This document shows positions 1 to 17,309 of a DNA stretch of 64,000 nucleotides, one piece after another. The DNA lies in the NCBI RefSeq assembly GCF_000715075.1, contig NC_134084.1, forward strand, positions 6,574,501 through 6,638,500, read 5' to 3'. The translations under genes and the position numbers were made by a program. Each line of letters opens with the position of its first letter. Positions within the stretch are counted from its first letter, which is position 1. This DNA comes from Nicotiana tabacum. Lineage: Eukaryota; Streptophyta; Magnoliopsida; Solanales; Solanaceae. A model generated the notes under the pieces. The model had not been told where the DNA came from. It searched no databases and worked only from the letters and a program-made list of their open reading frames with translations.

Positions 1-6860
<6,860 letters not shown>

Positions 6861-7085
6861 TTTTTTCCTGTTAGAACAAATCACGTTATCTCCCTGGGAG
6901 TAGAGCACCCCCTCAAAAACCAAAAAGCTGCTTTAAGAAACCCTTATTCTTCCAATTTGCAGGAGCGCCCTTGCTCCGTTAACGCACGTTGCTTTTTATT
7001 TGTTAAAATTTTAATCTGCTAATTTGATCTTTGCACGTTTAATAAAGTTTAATTATGATTTGTTAAAACCTAATACCTAACTAGC
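6861..7085 (-). promoter_or_regulatory. DAP upstream region, present three times in the window
   Basis: This stretch immediately upstream of the DAP start includes an AT-rich block (CAAATAAAAAGC) that could serve as a TATA-like element. It is repeated in direct orientation at about 8480-8666 and inverted at about 8675-8890. The transcription start cannot be read from sequence. Confidence 0.35.
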
Positions 7086-7106
7086 ACTTCGACATTTTTA
7101 GACTAT

Positions 7107-7590
7107 TGTGACACCTCCTTTTTTACCACCCGAGGGGATCTTGGAATAATTTATGGTGTCCCAAGTCATTAATTTATTTTAAATCCCAAATCGATGACAT
7201 TTTCGACTTTATTTAAAAGTCTGCGAACCAGAAATTCTAAGTATGGAATTTTGTTAACCCGGGAGAAGGTGTTAGGCATTCCCGGGTTCCGTGGTTCTAG
7301 CACAGTCGCTTAAATCATTAATAATTGGCTTATTATCTGATTTACATGTTATAAAATTATTGTGCATTTTTAACTTTATAACCGCTTTTAATTATTTTAT
7401 GGAATTATTCTGGAACAAGTTATGATTGTCGTACACTTGTTTGTTTGATACACATTACGAACCGCGTCACATGAAATGCACCCGCGATTTACAACATGTT
7501 TATTTTTATTATTGTTCGAAATTGTTATGATCGTGTCACATGAAATGAACACCAGAATTTGGGAATTAGGTATCATGACTATGCCACAGG
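7107..7590. mobile_element. Fragment of LTR-retrotransposon-like repeat
   Basis: The sequence begins TGTGACACCTCCTTTTTTAC and contains CCCGGGAGAAGGTGTTAGGC and GGTTCCGTGGTTCTAGCAC. I recognise these as belonging to abundant non-coding retroelement sequence in Solanaceae. It separates the original DAP 5' region from its direct copy. No coding is seen. Confidence 0.5.
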
Positions 7591-8666
7591 AAGCAACAGT
7601 AGTTTTTTTACTGCATTCTCATCAACGCATTTAGTCATGAATATACAACCAAAATATAGATGAGATTCTCAGGCAGTTGGCTCACTAGTAAACTCATCCC
7701 AGTCTGTAAATGCTATAAATGGGGATACTCCGTTCAATAAAGGAAAAAGAGAGTCCTCAGCTTCGTGTAAGTCAAAATGAAAACATTAATAAAACCAAAA
7801 CAAAATGCTCTACCATCAAATTATAAAAAAATAAAGAGTCAAATTCAAGAATCAGTAGAAGTTCATATTTAACCGCACCACCAAAGGTTGTGGTGCAATG
7901 GATAGGATCGTTCCGCCTTTAACGATGGGTATCGGGGTAGAGCCCTGTGAATGGAAAACATATTGGTATGAGTGCATCCCCCTTTAATGGCCTAACGGTG
8001 CGGCCCCCAATGTGGGTACCCCACACCAGGTAGGAAACTAACAAAAAAAAGACACTTTTCTCCCCAGGTCTTTGAAGGAACAAAACAAAGGTCAGACATA
8101 AAAATCGTTAACAAAACCTAATTTTCTACCATAAAATAAAGAAAAATGAATAGCTGAAGCTGAAGAGAGTCGGAATGCTCAAAAGTATAGTGGACCTTCC
8201 TTCTCTACTGCTTCGCTAATGCTTAAATATTGAATATTTACCAACAAAAGAGAACCAGAAATGTAGGTAACATAAGCAATTATAAGATTCAAATAAGAAT
8301 CATATGAATTGAAACTATCCCAACAAAAAATAGAACTGGAACTGAGTTAGGAAATCAAACAAAACGTAGGAGATGAAATTTGGTACCTGAGACTGACCCA
8401 ATAAAGTAGAAGTTGATGAAGAGATTTAAGTGGAAAGACTTTGCTGAATAGTTGCCATTTTTTTCTGTTAGAACAAACCACGTTATCTCAGTAGAGCATC
8501 CCCTCAAAAACCAAAAAGCTGCTTTAAGAAACCCTATTCTTCCAATTTGTAGGAGCTCCCTTGCTCCGTTAACGCACGTTGCTTTTTATTTGTTAAAATT
8601 TTAATCTGCTAATTTGATCTTTGCACGATTAACAAAGTTTAATTATGATTTGTTAAAACCTAATAC
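7591..8666 (-). pseudogene. Direct partial copy of DAP 5' region (exon 1 and upstream), broken
   Basis: This copy repeats the sequence from intron 1 (original position about 5985) through exon 1 and the upstream region (to about 7080) in the same orientation. The exon 1 equivalent is 8458-8387. It starts ATG GCA ACT ATT but has a TAA at codon 11, and 11 bases before the splice donor are deleted. It carries the SINE at 7884-8053. No other exon is present, so it cannot encode the enzyme. Confidence 0.88.
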
Positions 8667-9303
8667 CTAATTTCGAAGTAGGTATTAGGTTTTAACAAAT
8701 CATAATTAAACTTTGTTAAACGTGCAAAAATCAAATTAGCAGATTAAAATTTTAACAAATAAAAAGCAACGTGCGTTAACGGAGCAAGAGCGCTCCTGCA
8801 AATTTGAAGAATAAGGTTTCTTAAAGCAGCTTTTTGGTTTTTTAGGGGGTGCTAAACTCCAGTGAGATAACGTGGTTTGTTCTACAGGAAAAAAATGGTT
8901 GTTATTCAGCAAAATCTTTCCACTTTAATCTCTACATCAACTTCTACTTTATTGGGTCAGCACAAACTCCGTCTCAGGTACCAAATTTTATCTCCTACGT
9001 TTTGTTTGATTTCCTAACCCACTATTTTTTTTTTGTTGGAATAGTTTCAATTCATATGATTCTTGTTTGAATCTTATAACTGCTTTCGTTATCGACATTG
9101 CTGGTTCTCTTTTGCTGGTAAATATTCAATATTTAAGCGGTAGATAAGGAACGTCCACTAAACCTTCGAGCATTCTGACTCGTTTCAGCTTCAGCTATTC
9201 ATTTTTCTTTATTTCATGGTAGAAAATTATGATTTGTTAACGATTTTTATGTCTGACCTTTGTTTTCTTCCTCCAAAGACTTGGGAAGAAAGTGTCTTTT
9301 TTT

Positions 9304-9463
9304 GTTGGTTTCCTACCTGGTGTGGGGTACCCACATTGGGGGCCACACCGCATTAGGCCATTAAAGGGGGATACACTCATACCAAGATGTTTTCCATTCA
9401 CAGGGCTCTAACCCAATACCCCTCGTTAAGGGCGCAACAATCCTATCCATTGCACCACAATCT
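9304..9463 (-). mobile_element. SINE copy carried in the inverted DAP duplicate
   Basis: This is the inverted counterpart of the SINE at 6271-6440, with GGTGTGGGGTACCCACATTG in reverse. It moved with the duplicated segment rather than by transposition. Confidence 0.6.
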
Positions 9464-9854
9464 TTGGTGGTGCGGTTAAATATCTACTTCTACTGATTCT
9501 TGAATTTGACTCTTTATTTTTCTATAATTTGATGGTAGAGCATTTTGTTTTGGTTTTTATTAATGCTTTTCATTTTGACTTACACGAAGCTAAGCACTCT
9601 CTTTTTCCTTTATTGAACGAAGTATCCTCCATTTATAACATTTACAGACTGGATGAGTTTACTAGTGAGCGAACTGCCTGAGAATCTCACTTGTATTGGT
9701 TGTATATTCATGACTAAATACATTGATGAGAATGCAGTAAAAAACTATTGTTGCTTCCATTAATACTTTGGTAATCCTGAATATTTTCATTCCTAGTGTA
9801 TGCAATGTTTGCTAATATAAAGTGTGGATTAATTGTTGCAGGAGCCAGAATTAA

Positions 9855-10450
9855 GGTTGTATTGTGGGCCGGGTGGGCTAAACGGGCCTGGCAAAACGAT
9901 CTCGGGCTCTGGTGGGCCAGTCTCTGGCGGTCCCGGGCCAAACGGTCCCGGGCTTAGCGGTCCTGGAGGGTGGAACCAACCCACTACGGACCTAAGCCCA
10001 CATGGTCCCGAGCTAAATGGGTCGGGCCCACGGGCCTAAGTGTTTCGGGCTATTTTTTTTTGAAATTTTTTTATATAAAGCAATTTCTTGTAATATATAT
10101 ATATACATACATATATATACACTATATAAATTGCTTATATGTATATATATATACATACTATATATATACTTATATATATATATACACTATATAAATTGCT
10201 TATATATATATACACACACATACACATATAAGCAATTTATATAATATATGTAAGATAATTTCTTGTAAATTATATAACTTATATATATTATATATACTAT
10301 ATCTATATCTATAAATATAAGCTATATAATTTACAAGAAATAGCCTTACATATACTATATAAATTGCTTATATGTATATGTGTGTGTATATATATATAAC
10401 TATATAATTTAGTCCTCCCTTGTCTCACCGTAACAATATCAACAAAAGTA

Positions 10451-10497
<47 letters not shown>

Positions 10498-11452
10498 GAA
10501 ATTGCCTTCATTTCTCAAACTCCAATTCTTAATTCAAGTTAAATCATGCCCGGTGATTCTAGATTGCACCCATTTATTTTGGAAAACATTAATGTGGTAG
10601 AATAAAATGAAGAAGTTTACATAATAAAGTGCAAGAACTGTGGTCGAGTCTACACTCGTCGTCGAAAGGAGGGCACAGGCTCTTTAAGGAGGCATATAAA
10701 GAGTTGTCTTGCGCGTTCTCCAGACATTCGTATTTAAGATTTTAGGTTGATTTGAGACAATTTGTGTTATTTTAAAATTATTAGACGTATTATGCTTAAT
10801 GTTTTAGTTTGTTAGATTAATTTGAAGTATTAAATGTAAACTTTAATTTGCAGCTTTGATACCGAGTTCATCTTTAATTTGCAGCTTTGATACCGAGTTC
10901 ATCTTATATGCCTCCTTAAAGAGCATGTGCCCTCCTTTGGACGACGAGTGTAGACTCGACCACAGTTCTTGTACTTTATTATGTAAACTTCTTCATTTTC
11001 TTCTACCACATTAAAGTGTTCCAAAACAAATGGGTACAATCTAGAATCATCGGGCTTGATTTAACTTAAATTAAGAATTTGAGTTAGAGAAATGAGAGAG
11101 ATTGATGATTTTGTGAGTAAAAATAAAAGAATGAGGGGGTATTTATAGTTGAGAATAGGGAAAAGGTGTAATTATAAAAAATTTGGGGTTAAAACAAAGT
11201 TTGGGAGCCAAATGGCTATTTTTTAAAAAGCCAAACGGCTAAAATGGCAGGCTAACGACTAGTTTTTAAACGTTTAACCGTTGGCCTTTTTTTTAAAAAA
11301 AAAATCTGTTGGGCCCGTTGGGTCCGGTTGAACCGACTCAGGCCCGCATGCCGGTTCCGGGCTAAACGGTTCTGGGCTCGCGGTCTATTTTGAGAGGACC
11401 GGCCCACAATGGGCTTTTAGGACCATTAAGGACCGGCCCATTTGAACCGGCC
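9855..11452. mobile_element. Foldback hAT-like non-autonomous element
   Basis: The insert replaces about 490 bp of the DAP copy, from exon 2 to the intron. Both edges are GC-rich with repeated GGGCC/AAACGG words, and both contain ATTGTGGGCCGG in inverted orientation (9861 and about 11410). Inside lie two inverted arms (about 10512-10717 and 10887-11093). Each arm encodes a BED-type zinc-finger start: KCKNCGRVYT, then GTGSLRRHIKSC (CX2C and HX4C). That domain is typical of hAT transposases. No catalytic domain follows. Exact termini and target duplication are not resolved. Confidence 0.6.
10083..10490. repeat. AT microsatellites and a ~75-bp near-perfect inverted repeat
   Basis: The (TA)n/(CATA)n runs enclose an inverted repeat of about 10205-10280 against 10322-10396, centred on AAGCAATTTATATA and TTTCTTGTAAATTATATA, with few mismatches. 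A pure (TA) run lies at about 10452-10489. The block is inside the foldback element. Confidence 0.75.
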
Positions 11453-12641
11453 GATGAGAAGCAAAGTGAAGAGTCAAAACAATTGCTACGTGACGTTTTT
11501 AAAATAATTGTACAAAAATTGTTTGTTGAACATTGCTCGGAATAAATTGGAGGCATTTTTTTTGTGCTCATGCAATAAAAGATTAATTTAGATGATATAG
11601 CAGCATTGTGGAATTACGATGAGACAACGAGCAGATTTAGTTCCCTGAAGCAAAATTATTTGCTTTTTAAGCTGGATTTTGGTTGGTTGATTTTATACCG
11701 CCATTACCCCTCTATGCTTCCATCTTGAAATAGGGGAAAGAAGACACTTTATAATAATATATTAAAATTTATTTTGTTGACATTCTCTCCTACTTAATAG
11801 GAGTTAAGTTATAAACAATCTCTATTTGGTGAAGTTAGATCACAAGAAGGAGATCTGCATACATGTTGAAACACCCTGATGCTCAAATTATAAGCCTTGG
11901 AATTGGTGACACTAGTGAGCCCATTCCTGAATTCATAAGTTCTGCCATGGCTAATAGCCTTGTTTGTGAATTTTGTAAAGATAGGATACAATTTCTGATG
12001 TTCAGGGGTCATTTGACATCTCTATCACGCTGTAGTGTTTTGTTATTAGTCAAACTTCGTTTTTTGCTGTATTTCGTATCCTGTTCTGTTGACCGATGAT
12101 AGGACTACTAGAAAAAGTCATGTATCAGGTAACGTTTGGTTCTATAATGAACATGTTTCTGGATATTTGTGTTGATAGAATTCAGCACGCCTACATGGAC
12201 TACCATTTAACTTGACAAGTAGTTTGTATTCTTAATCTATTCTGCTTATTGAACTCTAAGTCAATAACCAACTTCCTGTCAACATTAAAGGGTTGCAGTG
12301 GTTATGGTGCTGAGCAAGGAGAATAATAAGTGGTGGATTTCATCCCCCCCAATACCCTCTATTTTTGTAATATGATATTAGGTCTATTGTTTATCGTCCA
12401 TTTCTTAATTCTGTTCCATTTTTTGCTACAAGAATAAATGGTATTTTGCATGTGCGCTGATAGTTTGTCTTTCCTTTATTTATCTGGTTCATTTTGTATA
12501 TTCTTTCCTCAAATGCATTACTATCTTCTTTGCCCGGTGGTCCACGCGTTAGAGTGAAAACTTCCTCTTTTGGCATAACTAGTTTCTCTACACGAGTATT
12601 CCATGTCAATTAGTACAAACTTTTTGAAATATTATATAATA

Positions 12642-12857
12642 CTCCCTCCGTTTCAATTTATGTGAACCCATTTGACTGGGCACGAAGTTTAAGAAAAGAG
12701 AGAAAGACTTTTGAACTTGTGTAAAATGAGGCACATATATTTTGTGTGGCTATAAATCATTGCATAAAGGTAAATTGTTTCCAAATAAGGAAAGGGGTCA
12801 TTCTTTTTGGCACGGACCAAAAAGGAAATAGGTTCACATAAATTGAAACGGAGGGAG
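12642..12857. mobile_element. Stowaway MITE (Tc1/mariner type)
   Basis: The 216-bp element has TIRs beginning CTCCCTCCGTTTCAATTTAT, perfectly inverted at the other end, and TA target duplications at 12640-12641 and 12858-12859. The unoccupied version of the site is visible in the original locus near 3832-3841, where the same flanks meet at a single TA. There is no coding capacity. It inserted after the inverted duplication formed. Confidence 0.93.
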
Positions 12858-13243
12858 TATTAAAATATATGTATAATGAGTACCATAAAATTTAAAGGAA
12901 AAAATTACAAGCTCAAATTGTTATGCAATCTGCATATTTGAATGACTTAATTATTGACCGCTAAATGATTAGATGCACGTGTATTCCTATCATGTCAAGC
13001 AATATAATTTTTTTTTTTAAAACGATACAAAATAAAGCAAAAAAATGTAAACGTAAAATGAAGAAATGTCTAAGCTGTATGGTGTTGGATACATAGATGT
13101 GTTTTGTAATTAATTATTCCCCATTTCAATGTCGCAAAGAACTTGACAATTATCAAAGCAATATAATCATCTTTTCACACAATTCTGTACTAAACCCATA
13201 CATCACCATTTCGAGGCTATATCACATTTTGACGTTATTATTT

Positions 13244-14093
13244 TACATCAGAGAGACTACATGTTTCCGCTTTCTCCACACAGGCATTTTTCAAGCACCC
13301 TTGCAAAGGGAGTACTAATTCAGTTGAAATTCTTGTAAGTAAAAAACAGCTTGGACAGCCATATTTCTTAAGATGACAGTGTATAAACTCACACTTAAAA
13401 CAAGGGACCAAACAAAGATTTTCTAGCCTCAGCAAGCCCCAAAAAGGCTAAATAACAAATTGATATCAAGTTTAGCATCCCGCACACTATGTTCTTCATA
13501 TATGAAATCAAATTATTACTACAATACACAGAATCCAAACAACAATGAAAGATGAAGGAAAATAGTCATGACTTCATATTAAACCAGATCTGGAAAAATA
13601 CAGAGGTAAGAGGACATACTTACTTGGACTAGGATTGACCTATTTGTAAGGAAAATCAGCTAAACCAAACCAAACCCAGATCTGAAACTCTGGACAGCAG
13701 ACTGGCAGATCCGAACAACGAGTAGCAGCAATTTTTCAACCACAGCTTCTTCTTTTCTTTTTTTTCTTTTTTTTCTTTTTTTTGAAATTTTCAGATTTGA
13801 GAATCCCTTTTGAATTTCGAAAATTCGTTTTTCTTTTTTTCTTTTTTTAGGCGTGTGTGAGTCGATTAAATCAGAGAGAAAACGGGAAGGGATAGAATGT
13901 GTGTTCTCTGTTGAAAAAAAAAAGAAAAAAAGGGGGGAGGTCCGATTTCTTCTGTTGTTGGTGTTGCTTTGGTGGAGGAAAACGACAGATCTCTTGGGAG
14001 CTAAGGTGGACGGCTCTGTTATGGGTCTGTTGGTTTTGTTTTCATGAAGGAGAAAGGGGCGCTCAAAGTTGCGCAGCTTTTCTTCTATGGGAG
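13244..14093 (-). other. Possible leftward 5' exons of an unknown, truncated gene
   Basis: Past the end of the DAP duplicate, the minus strand shows a frame with poly-Lys runs, low complexity like a 5' leader, from about 14090. A consensus donor (CCAA/GTAAGTATG) lies near 13625. An acceptor-like TTACTTACAAG is followed by an open stretch (STELVLPLQGCLKNACVEK) ending near 13243, exactly where the DAP duplicate begins. I do not recognise the product. It may be a gene cut by the duplication. The signals are seen. The gene itself is inferred. Confidence 0.3.
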
Positions 14094-14455
14094 GGAAAGG
14101 GATCTTCCTTCTGATTATATTAGGTCTATAGTCTATCAATTAAAAGGGTAGGGGTTTTGGGTCAGCCTGGTCGGGTCTTTTTTTTGGGCTGGTTAGGAAA
14201 AGTTGGGCCTGATTTGGGTATAAGAACTAGCCCAATATCTAATTAAACCTTTTCTTCAATTTCTTTTTACTTATTTCCTTTTCCTTTCCTCCTTTTTTTT
14301 TAAATTAAGAATCCTAAATTAATTTAAATTGTAAGATTAAACCAATTTGCTTTGTAGCATTCTTCTTGATTTCATGTTGTTCCTATTTTTCATATTTGTT
14401 TCATATTATTTCGGTGGTGTTACTAATATTGTCTTCTTTTGTCTTTTTGTCTTCT

Positions 14456-14595
14456 TGAGCCGAGGGTCTTTCGGAAAGAGTCTCTCTACTCCTTCAGGGT
14501 AGAGGTAAGGTCTGCATACACACTAACCTCCCCAGACCCCACTAGTGGAATTTCACTAGGTCATTGTTGTTGTTGTAGTTGTTGTTGTTGTACTT
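14456..14595 (+). mobile_element. 5'-truncated SINE with TTG tail
   Basis: It contains GAGGTAAGGTCTGCATACAC, CTCCCCAGACCCCACTAGTG and a (TTG)n tail, matching the 3' body of the SINE at 19134-19370. The tRNA-like head is missing. Confidence 0.75.
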
Positions 14596-14933
14596 GATCC
14601 TAAATTAAAAGAGAAAAAAATCAATAATCTAAAAATTAAAAGGTAAAAAATGTAAAATGAGCCCTTTTTAAAGTTTAATAAAATAAATAATAACTAATTA
14701 ATCCTAAAACTATAAAAACAAAAATCTAAATGCAATGCATGGTATTTTTTGACATTTTCAAGATTTAAATAAAAATTAAACGTGCACAAAAATGCAAACA
14801 ATTACTAAAATCCTATAAAATGGCAAATAATTGGAAAAAAATCTATTTTCTTGGATTTTATAGGAGTAATTCGTATATAGCAAAAATCACATACTTACAA
14901 CTATAATATAATTAAAAAAAAAGGGTCAACCAA

Positions 14934-15005
14934 GCCCCTATAACTCAGTGGCAGAGGGTGAGTCTTGTAAACTGAAGGTCCTTAGCTCGATCCTGAGTGG
15001 GGGCA
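14934..15005 (+). tRNA. tRNA-Thr(UGU)-like gene, possibly decayed
   Basis: The 72-nt sequence folds as a cloverleaf. The acceptor pairs GCCCCTA with TGGGGGC and the discriminator is A. The anticodon loop CTTGTAA gives TGT (Thr). The T stem is CTTAG/CTGAG with loop CTCGATC, where the first T of the usual TTCGATC is changed. The D arm has ACTC for GCTC, and the anticodon stem has one G-G mismatch. These changes suggest reduced function. No CCA is encoded, as expected for a nuclear gene. Confidence 0.6.
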
Positions 15006-15427
15006 AATTATTTACTTCTGGTCGTTTTGTCATTTTTCTGTTTGTTGTGTTGTTGTTCCCACCTAAGGGAAGGGATCTTCCTTCTGATTATATTAGGTCT
15101 CTAGGTCTATCAATTAAAAGGGTAGGGATTTTGGGTCAGCCGGGTCGGGTCTGATTTTTTGGGCTGGGTAAGAAAAGTTGGGCTTAATTTGGGTACAAGA
15201 AATAGCCCAATATCCAATTAAACCTTTTCTTCAATTTCTTTTTTCTTATTTCCTTTTCTTTTCCTCTTTTTTTTTAAATTAAGAATCCTAAATTAATCTA
15301 AATTGCAAAATTAAACCAATTTGCTTTGTAGCATTCTTCTTGATTTCATGTTGTTCCTATTTTTTATATTTGTTTCATATTATTTCGGTGGTGTTGCTAA
15401 TATTATCTTCTTTTGTCTTTTTGTCTT

Positions 15428-15562
15428 CTTGAGTCGAGGTTCTTTCGAAAATAGCATATTTACTCCTTCGGAGTAGGGGTAAGGTCTACGTAAACACTAC
15501 CCTCCCCAGACCCCACTAGTAGGATTTCCTTGGGTCATTGTTGTTGTTGTTGTTGTTGTACT
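15428..15562 (+). mobile_element. 5'-truncated SINE with TTG tail (duplicate copy)
   Basis: This is the equivalent of 14456-14595 in the second tandem unit, with GGGGTAAGGTCTACG, CCCCAGACCCCACTAG and a (TTG)n tail. Confidence 0.75.
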
Positions 15563-15907
15563 TGATCCTAAATTAAAAGAGAAAAAATCAATAATCTAAA
15601 AATTATAAGGTAAAAAATGTAAAATGAGCCATTTTTTTATTTAAAACTTTAATAAAATAAATAATTAACTAATTAATCCTAAAACTATAAAAATAAAAAT
15701 CTAAATGTATGCATGGTATTTTTTGACATTTTCATGATTTAAATAACAATTAAACGTGCACAAAAATGCAAACAATTACTAAAATCCTATAAAATGGCAA
15801 ATAATTGGAAAAAATATATTTTTTTGAATTTTATAGGAGTAATTTGTATATGGAAAAAATCGCATGCTCACAACTATAATGTAATAAAAAAAAAAGCGGT
15901 CAACCAA

Positions 15908-15979
15908 GCCCCTATAGCTCAGTGGTAGAGCGTTAGTGTAGTAAACTGAAGGTCAGTAGTTCGATCCTGTGTGGGGGCA
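15908..15979 (+). tRNA. tRNA-Thr-like gene with AGU anticodon
   Basis: This is the duplicate of the tRNA at 14934. It keeps a canonical D arm (GCTC AGTGGTA GAGC), box B (AGTTCGATCC) and a 7-bp acceptor with one G-U pair. The anticodon stem is TTAGT/ACTGA and the loop GTAGTAA, so the anticodon reads AGT (Thr) where the sister copy has TGT. The T stem AGTAG/CTGTG has one mismatch and two G-U pairs. A T-rich terminator-like run is not close downstream. It may be functional or a relic. Confidence 0.6.
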
Positions 15980-16040
15980 AATTATTTACTTCTTGTCGTT
16001 TTGTCATTTTTCTATTTGTTGTGTTGCTGTTCCCACCTAA

Positions 16041-16692
16041 ATTTTCAATTGTAAAGAGACAAATTTTTTGCCTTTACTACCATCAAGACTTACACTAGTT
16101 GTGCGGTATTTAGTACCAGGGGCGTCAATGGTTCGATTCTACCTGTTACTTTATAAACTTTATATCATATTATTCTATTTTATATAACCAAAAGTAGATT
16201 TTTCGAAACCGTCTCAATCATATCGATTTCTCTTCGGTATCAGTACGGTTAATTTTCGGTATTTTTTTAAATGTCATATAAAAGTCACTACTAGAAGTAG
16301 AATGCAATAACAAATATACTTTTATAAAACTTTTCAAACATAAAAGATGGCATAATATAGATCCATCAACTACAACAGCATAAAAGAAACTAAGCAAAAA
16401 TAAAGAAAATATAAATTCGACGAGTAAAAAGATACGAACTAGCTGGGACTAAAGAAGTCTACAGAAAATTAAATATTCAAAAAGATAAATCTAAATCATA
16501 CAAAAGGAAACATATTCAATACACTATAGTTTGCTACTCATAATCGCTAGAATACATTGTGTCTTGCTAGTGAATATGCTGGAAATAATTTAGTTTCAAT
16601 AGGATTAGCATAATAGGTTTGGGGTATTAGGATTCGAGTTTAATTACTTGTTGGCTTGTAATATTTTTCATAATTCCAAGTCCCAAGGAAAA
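16041..16692. other. AT-rich intergenic sequence, no recognised feature
   Basis: No long frame, RNA gene or clear transposon terminus is seen. A stretch near 16200-16265 (CGGTATCAGTACGGTTAATTTTCGG) has the flavour of a degraded DNA-transposon end but is not sufficient for a call. Confidence 0.5.
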
Positions 16693-17015
16693 TGTCACGA
16701 CCCAAATTGTAGGGCTGCGACAGGCATCCAGTGCTTTACTCAATCGAGTACCAACGTAACGTATCTTTCTTATCATGTCATCATAGGTAAATGGGCAAGA
16801 AGGGCTGTCATGAGATAACCAAAATAAAACATAAGGGAATACTCGATATAGGACGACCCAACATGATATACAAACTTATACATGTGACATATGGGCTTAT
16901 AAGACTAACATGATCATTTGTACACTCAAAACATAGGCCGACAAGGGCCATACAAAATTTTATATACATGACATTTGTCTACAAGTCTCTAAGAGTACAT
17001 AATCGTCATAAAGGT
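16693..17015. mobile_element. LTR fragment (TGTCACGACCC type)
   Basis: It starts TGTCACGACCCAAATTG, the terminal sequence of the long LTRs found elsewhere in the window (21816, 49572). It is cut after about 320 bp by the Copia LTR. Confidence 0.5.
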
Positions 17016-17309
17016 TGAAAACATTATGATTTGAGTAAGAAATGAGAAATTTTGTTTTAGGGTTTTAGAGAGAGAAACAGGTTTCTTCCATTATCTGTAC
17101 AGCAAAAATGAATTAACCGACTTACAAGGTCTGTTCTCAGAGTATTTATATTTGGTCCTTCAGCGTTTTACAAAATAGCCTAATCATTAAAATGGCCCAA
17201 ATAGCCAACTTGACAAATTAAATAAAAGATACATTACAAAATGGCTAATACAATGCAAATGACTAACTATTTATGTTTAGGCTTATTAGACAAATAGTCC
17301 ATTAGCTCA
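17016..17309 (-). repeat. 3' LTR of truncated Copia element
   Basis: Read on the minus strand, a 14-G polypurine tract (17324-17311) is followed by TGAGCTAATGG, and the unit ends in GTTTTCA. That gives a TG...CA unit of about 294 bp. No 5' LTR is present. Confidence 0.65.

Larger units (their letters stand above)
8672..13243 (+). pseudogene. Inverted partial copy of the DAP 5' half, with deletions and insertions
   Basis: This plus-strand copy matches the original from about 7080 back to about 3540. Exon 1 (8895-8977) is open with an intact donor. Exon 2 keeps only its acceptor and first 9 bases (9842-9850) before a foreign element. Exon 3 is absent. Exon 4 (11839 to about 11951) shows 3 differences in about 113 bases but has lost its donor. 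Exon 5 (about 12278-12327) has lost its acceptor and first codons through a deletion between CCTGT repeats, and it ends in two stops. The copy stops at about 13243. Exon 4's similarity to the original suggests a young duplication. It cannot encode the enzyme. Confidence 0.92.
14094..15066. repeat. Tandem duplication unit 1 (about 973 bp)
   Basis: The unit runs from GGGATCTTCCTTCTGATTAT to TTCCCACCTAA and is followed directly by a second copy at 15067-16040. It holds a SINE fragment and a tRNA-Thr-like gene. The copies differ by scattered substitutions and small indels. Confidence 0.9.
15067..16040. repeat. Tandem duplication unit 2 (about 974 bp)
   Basis: This is the second copy of the unit at 14094-15066. 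Landmarks recur at a constant offset of 973-974 bp: GATCTTCCTTCTG at 14101 and 15074, and the tRNA starts at 14934 and 15908. Confidence 0.9.

Noticed and set aside
9833..10039. Gly/Pro-rich 68-codon frame
   Set aside because: It arises from GGGCC-type subterminal repeats of the foldback element.
8672..13243. Second functional DAP gene
   Set aside because: Exon 2 is truncated, exon 3 is missing, splice sites of exons 4 and 5 are deleted, and exon 5 ends in stops.
13660..14139. 159-codon minus-strand frame as a protein gene
   Set aside because: Composition is dominated by Lys/Phe runs from poly(T)/poly(A) tracts, more like a leader sequence. It was kept only as a possible 5' exon region.
14948..15154. 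68-codon plus-strand frame
   Set aside because: It begins inside the tRNA-Thr-like gene and crosses the duplication junction.
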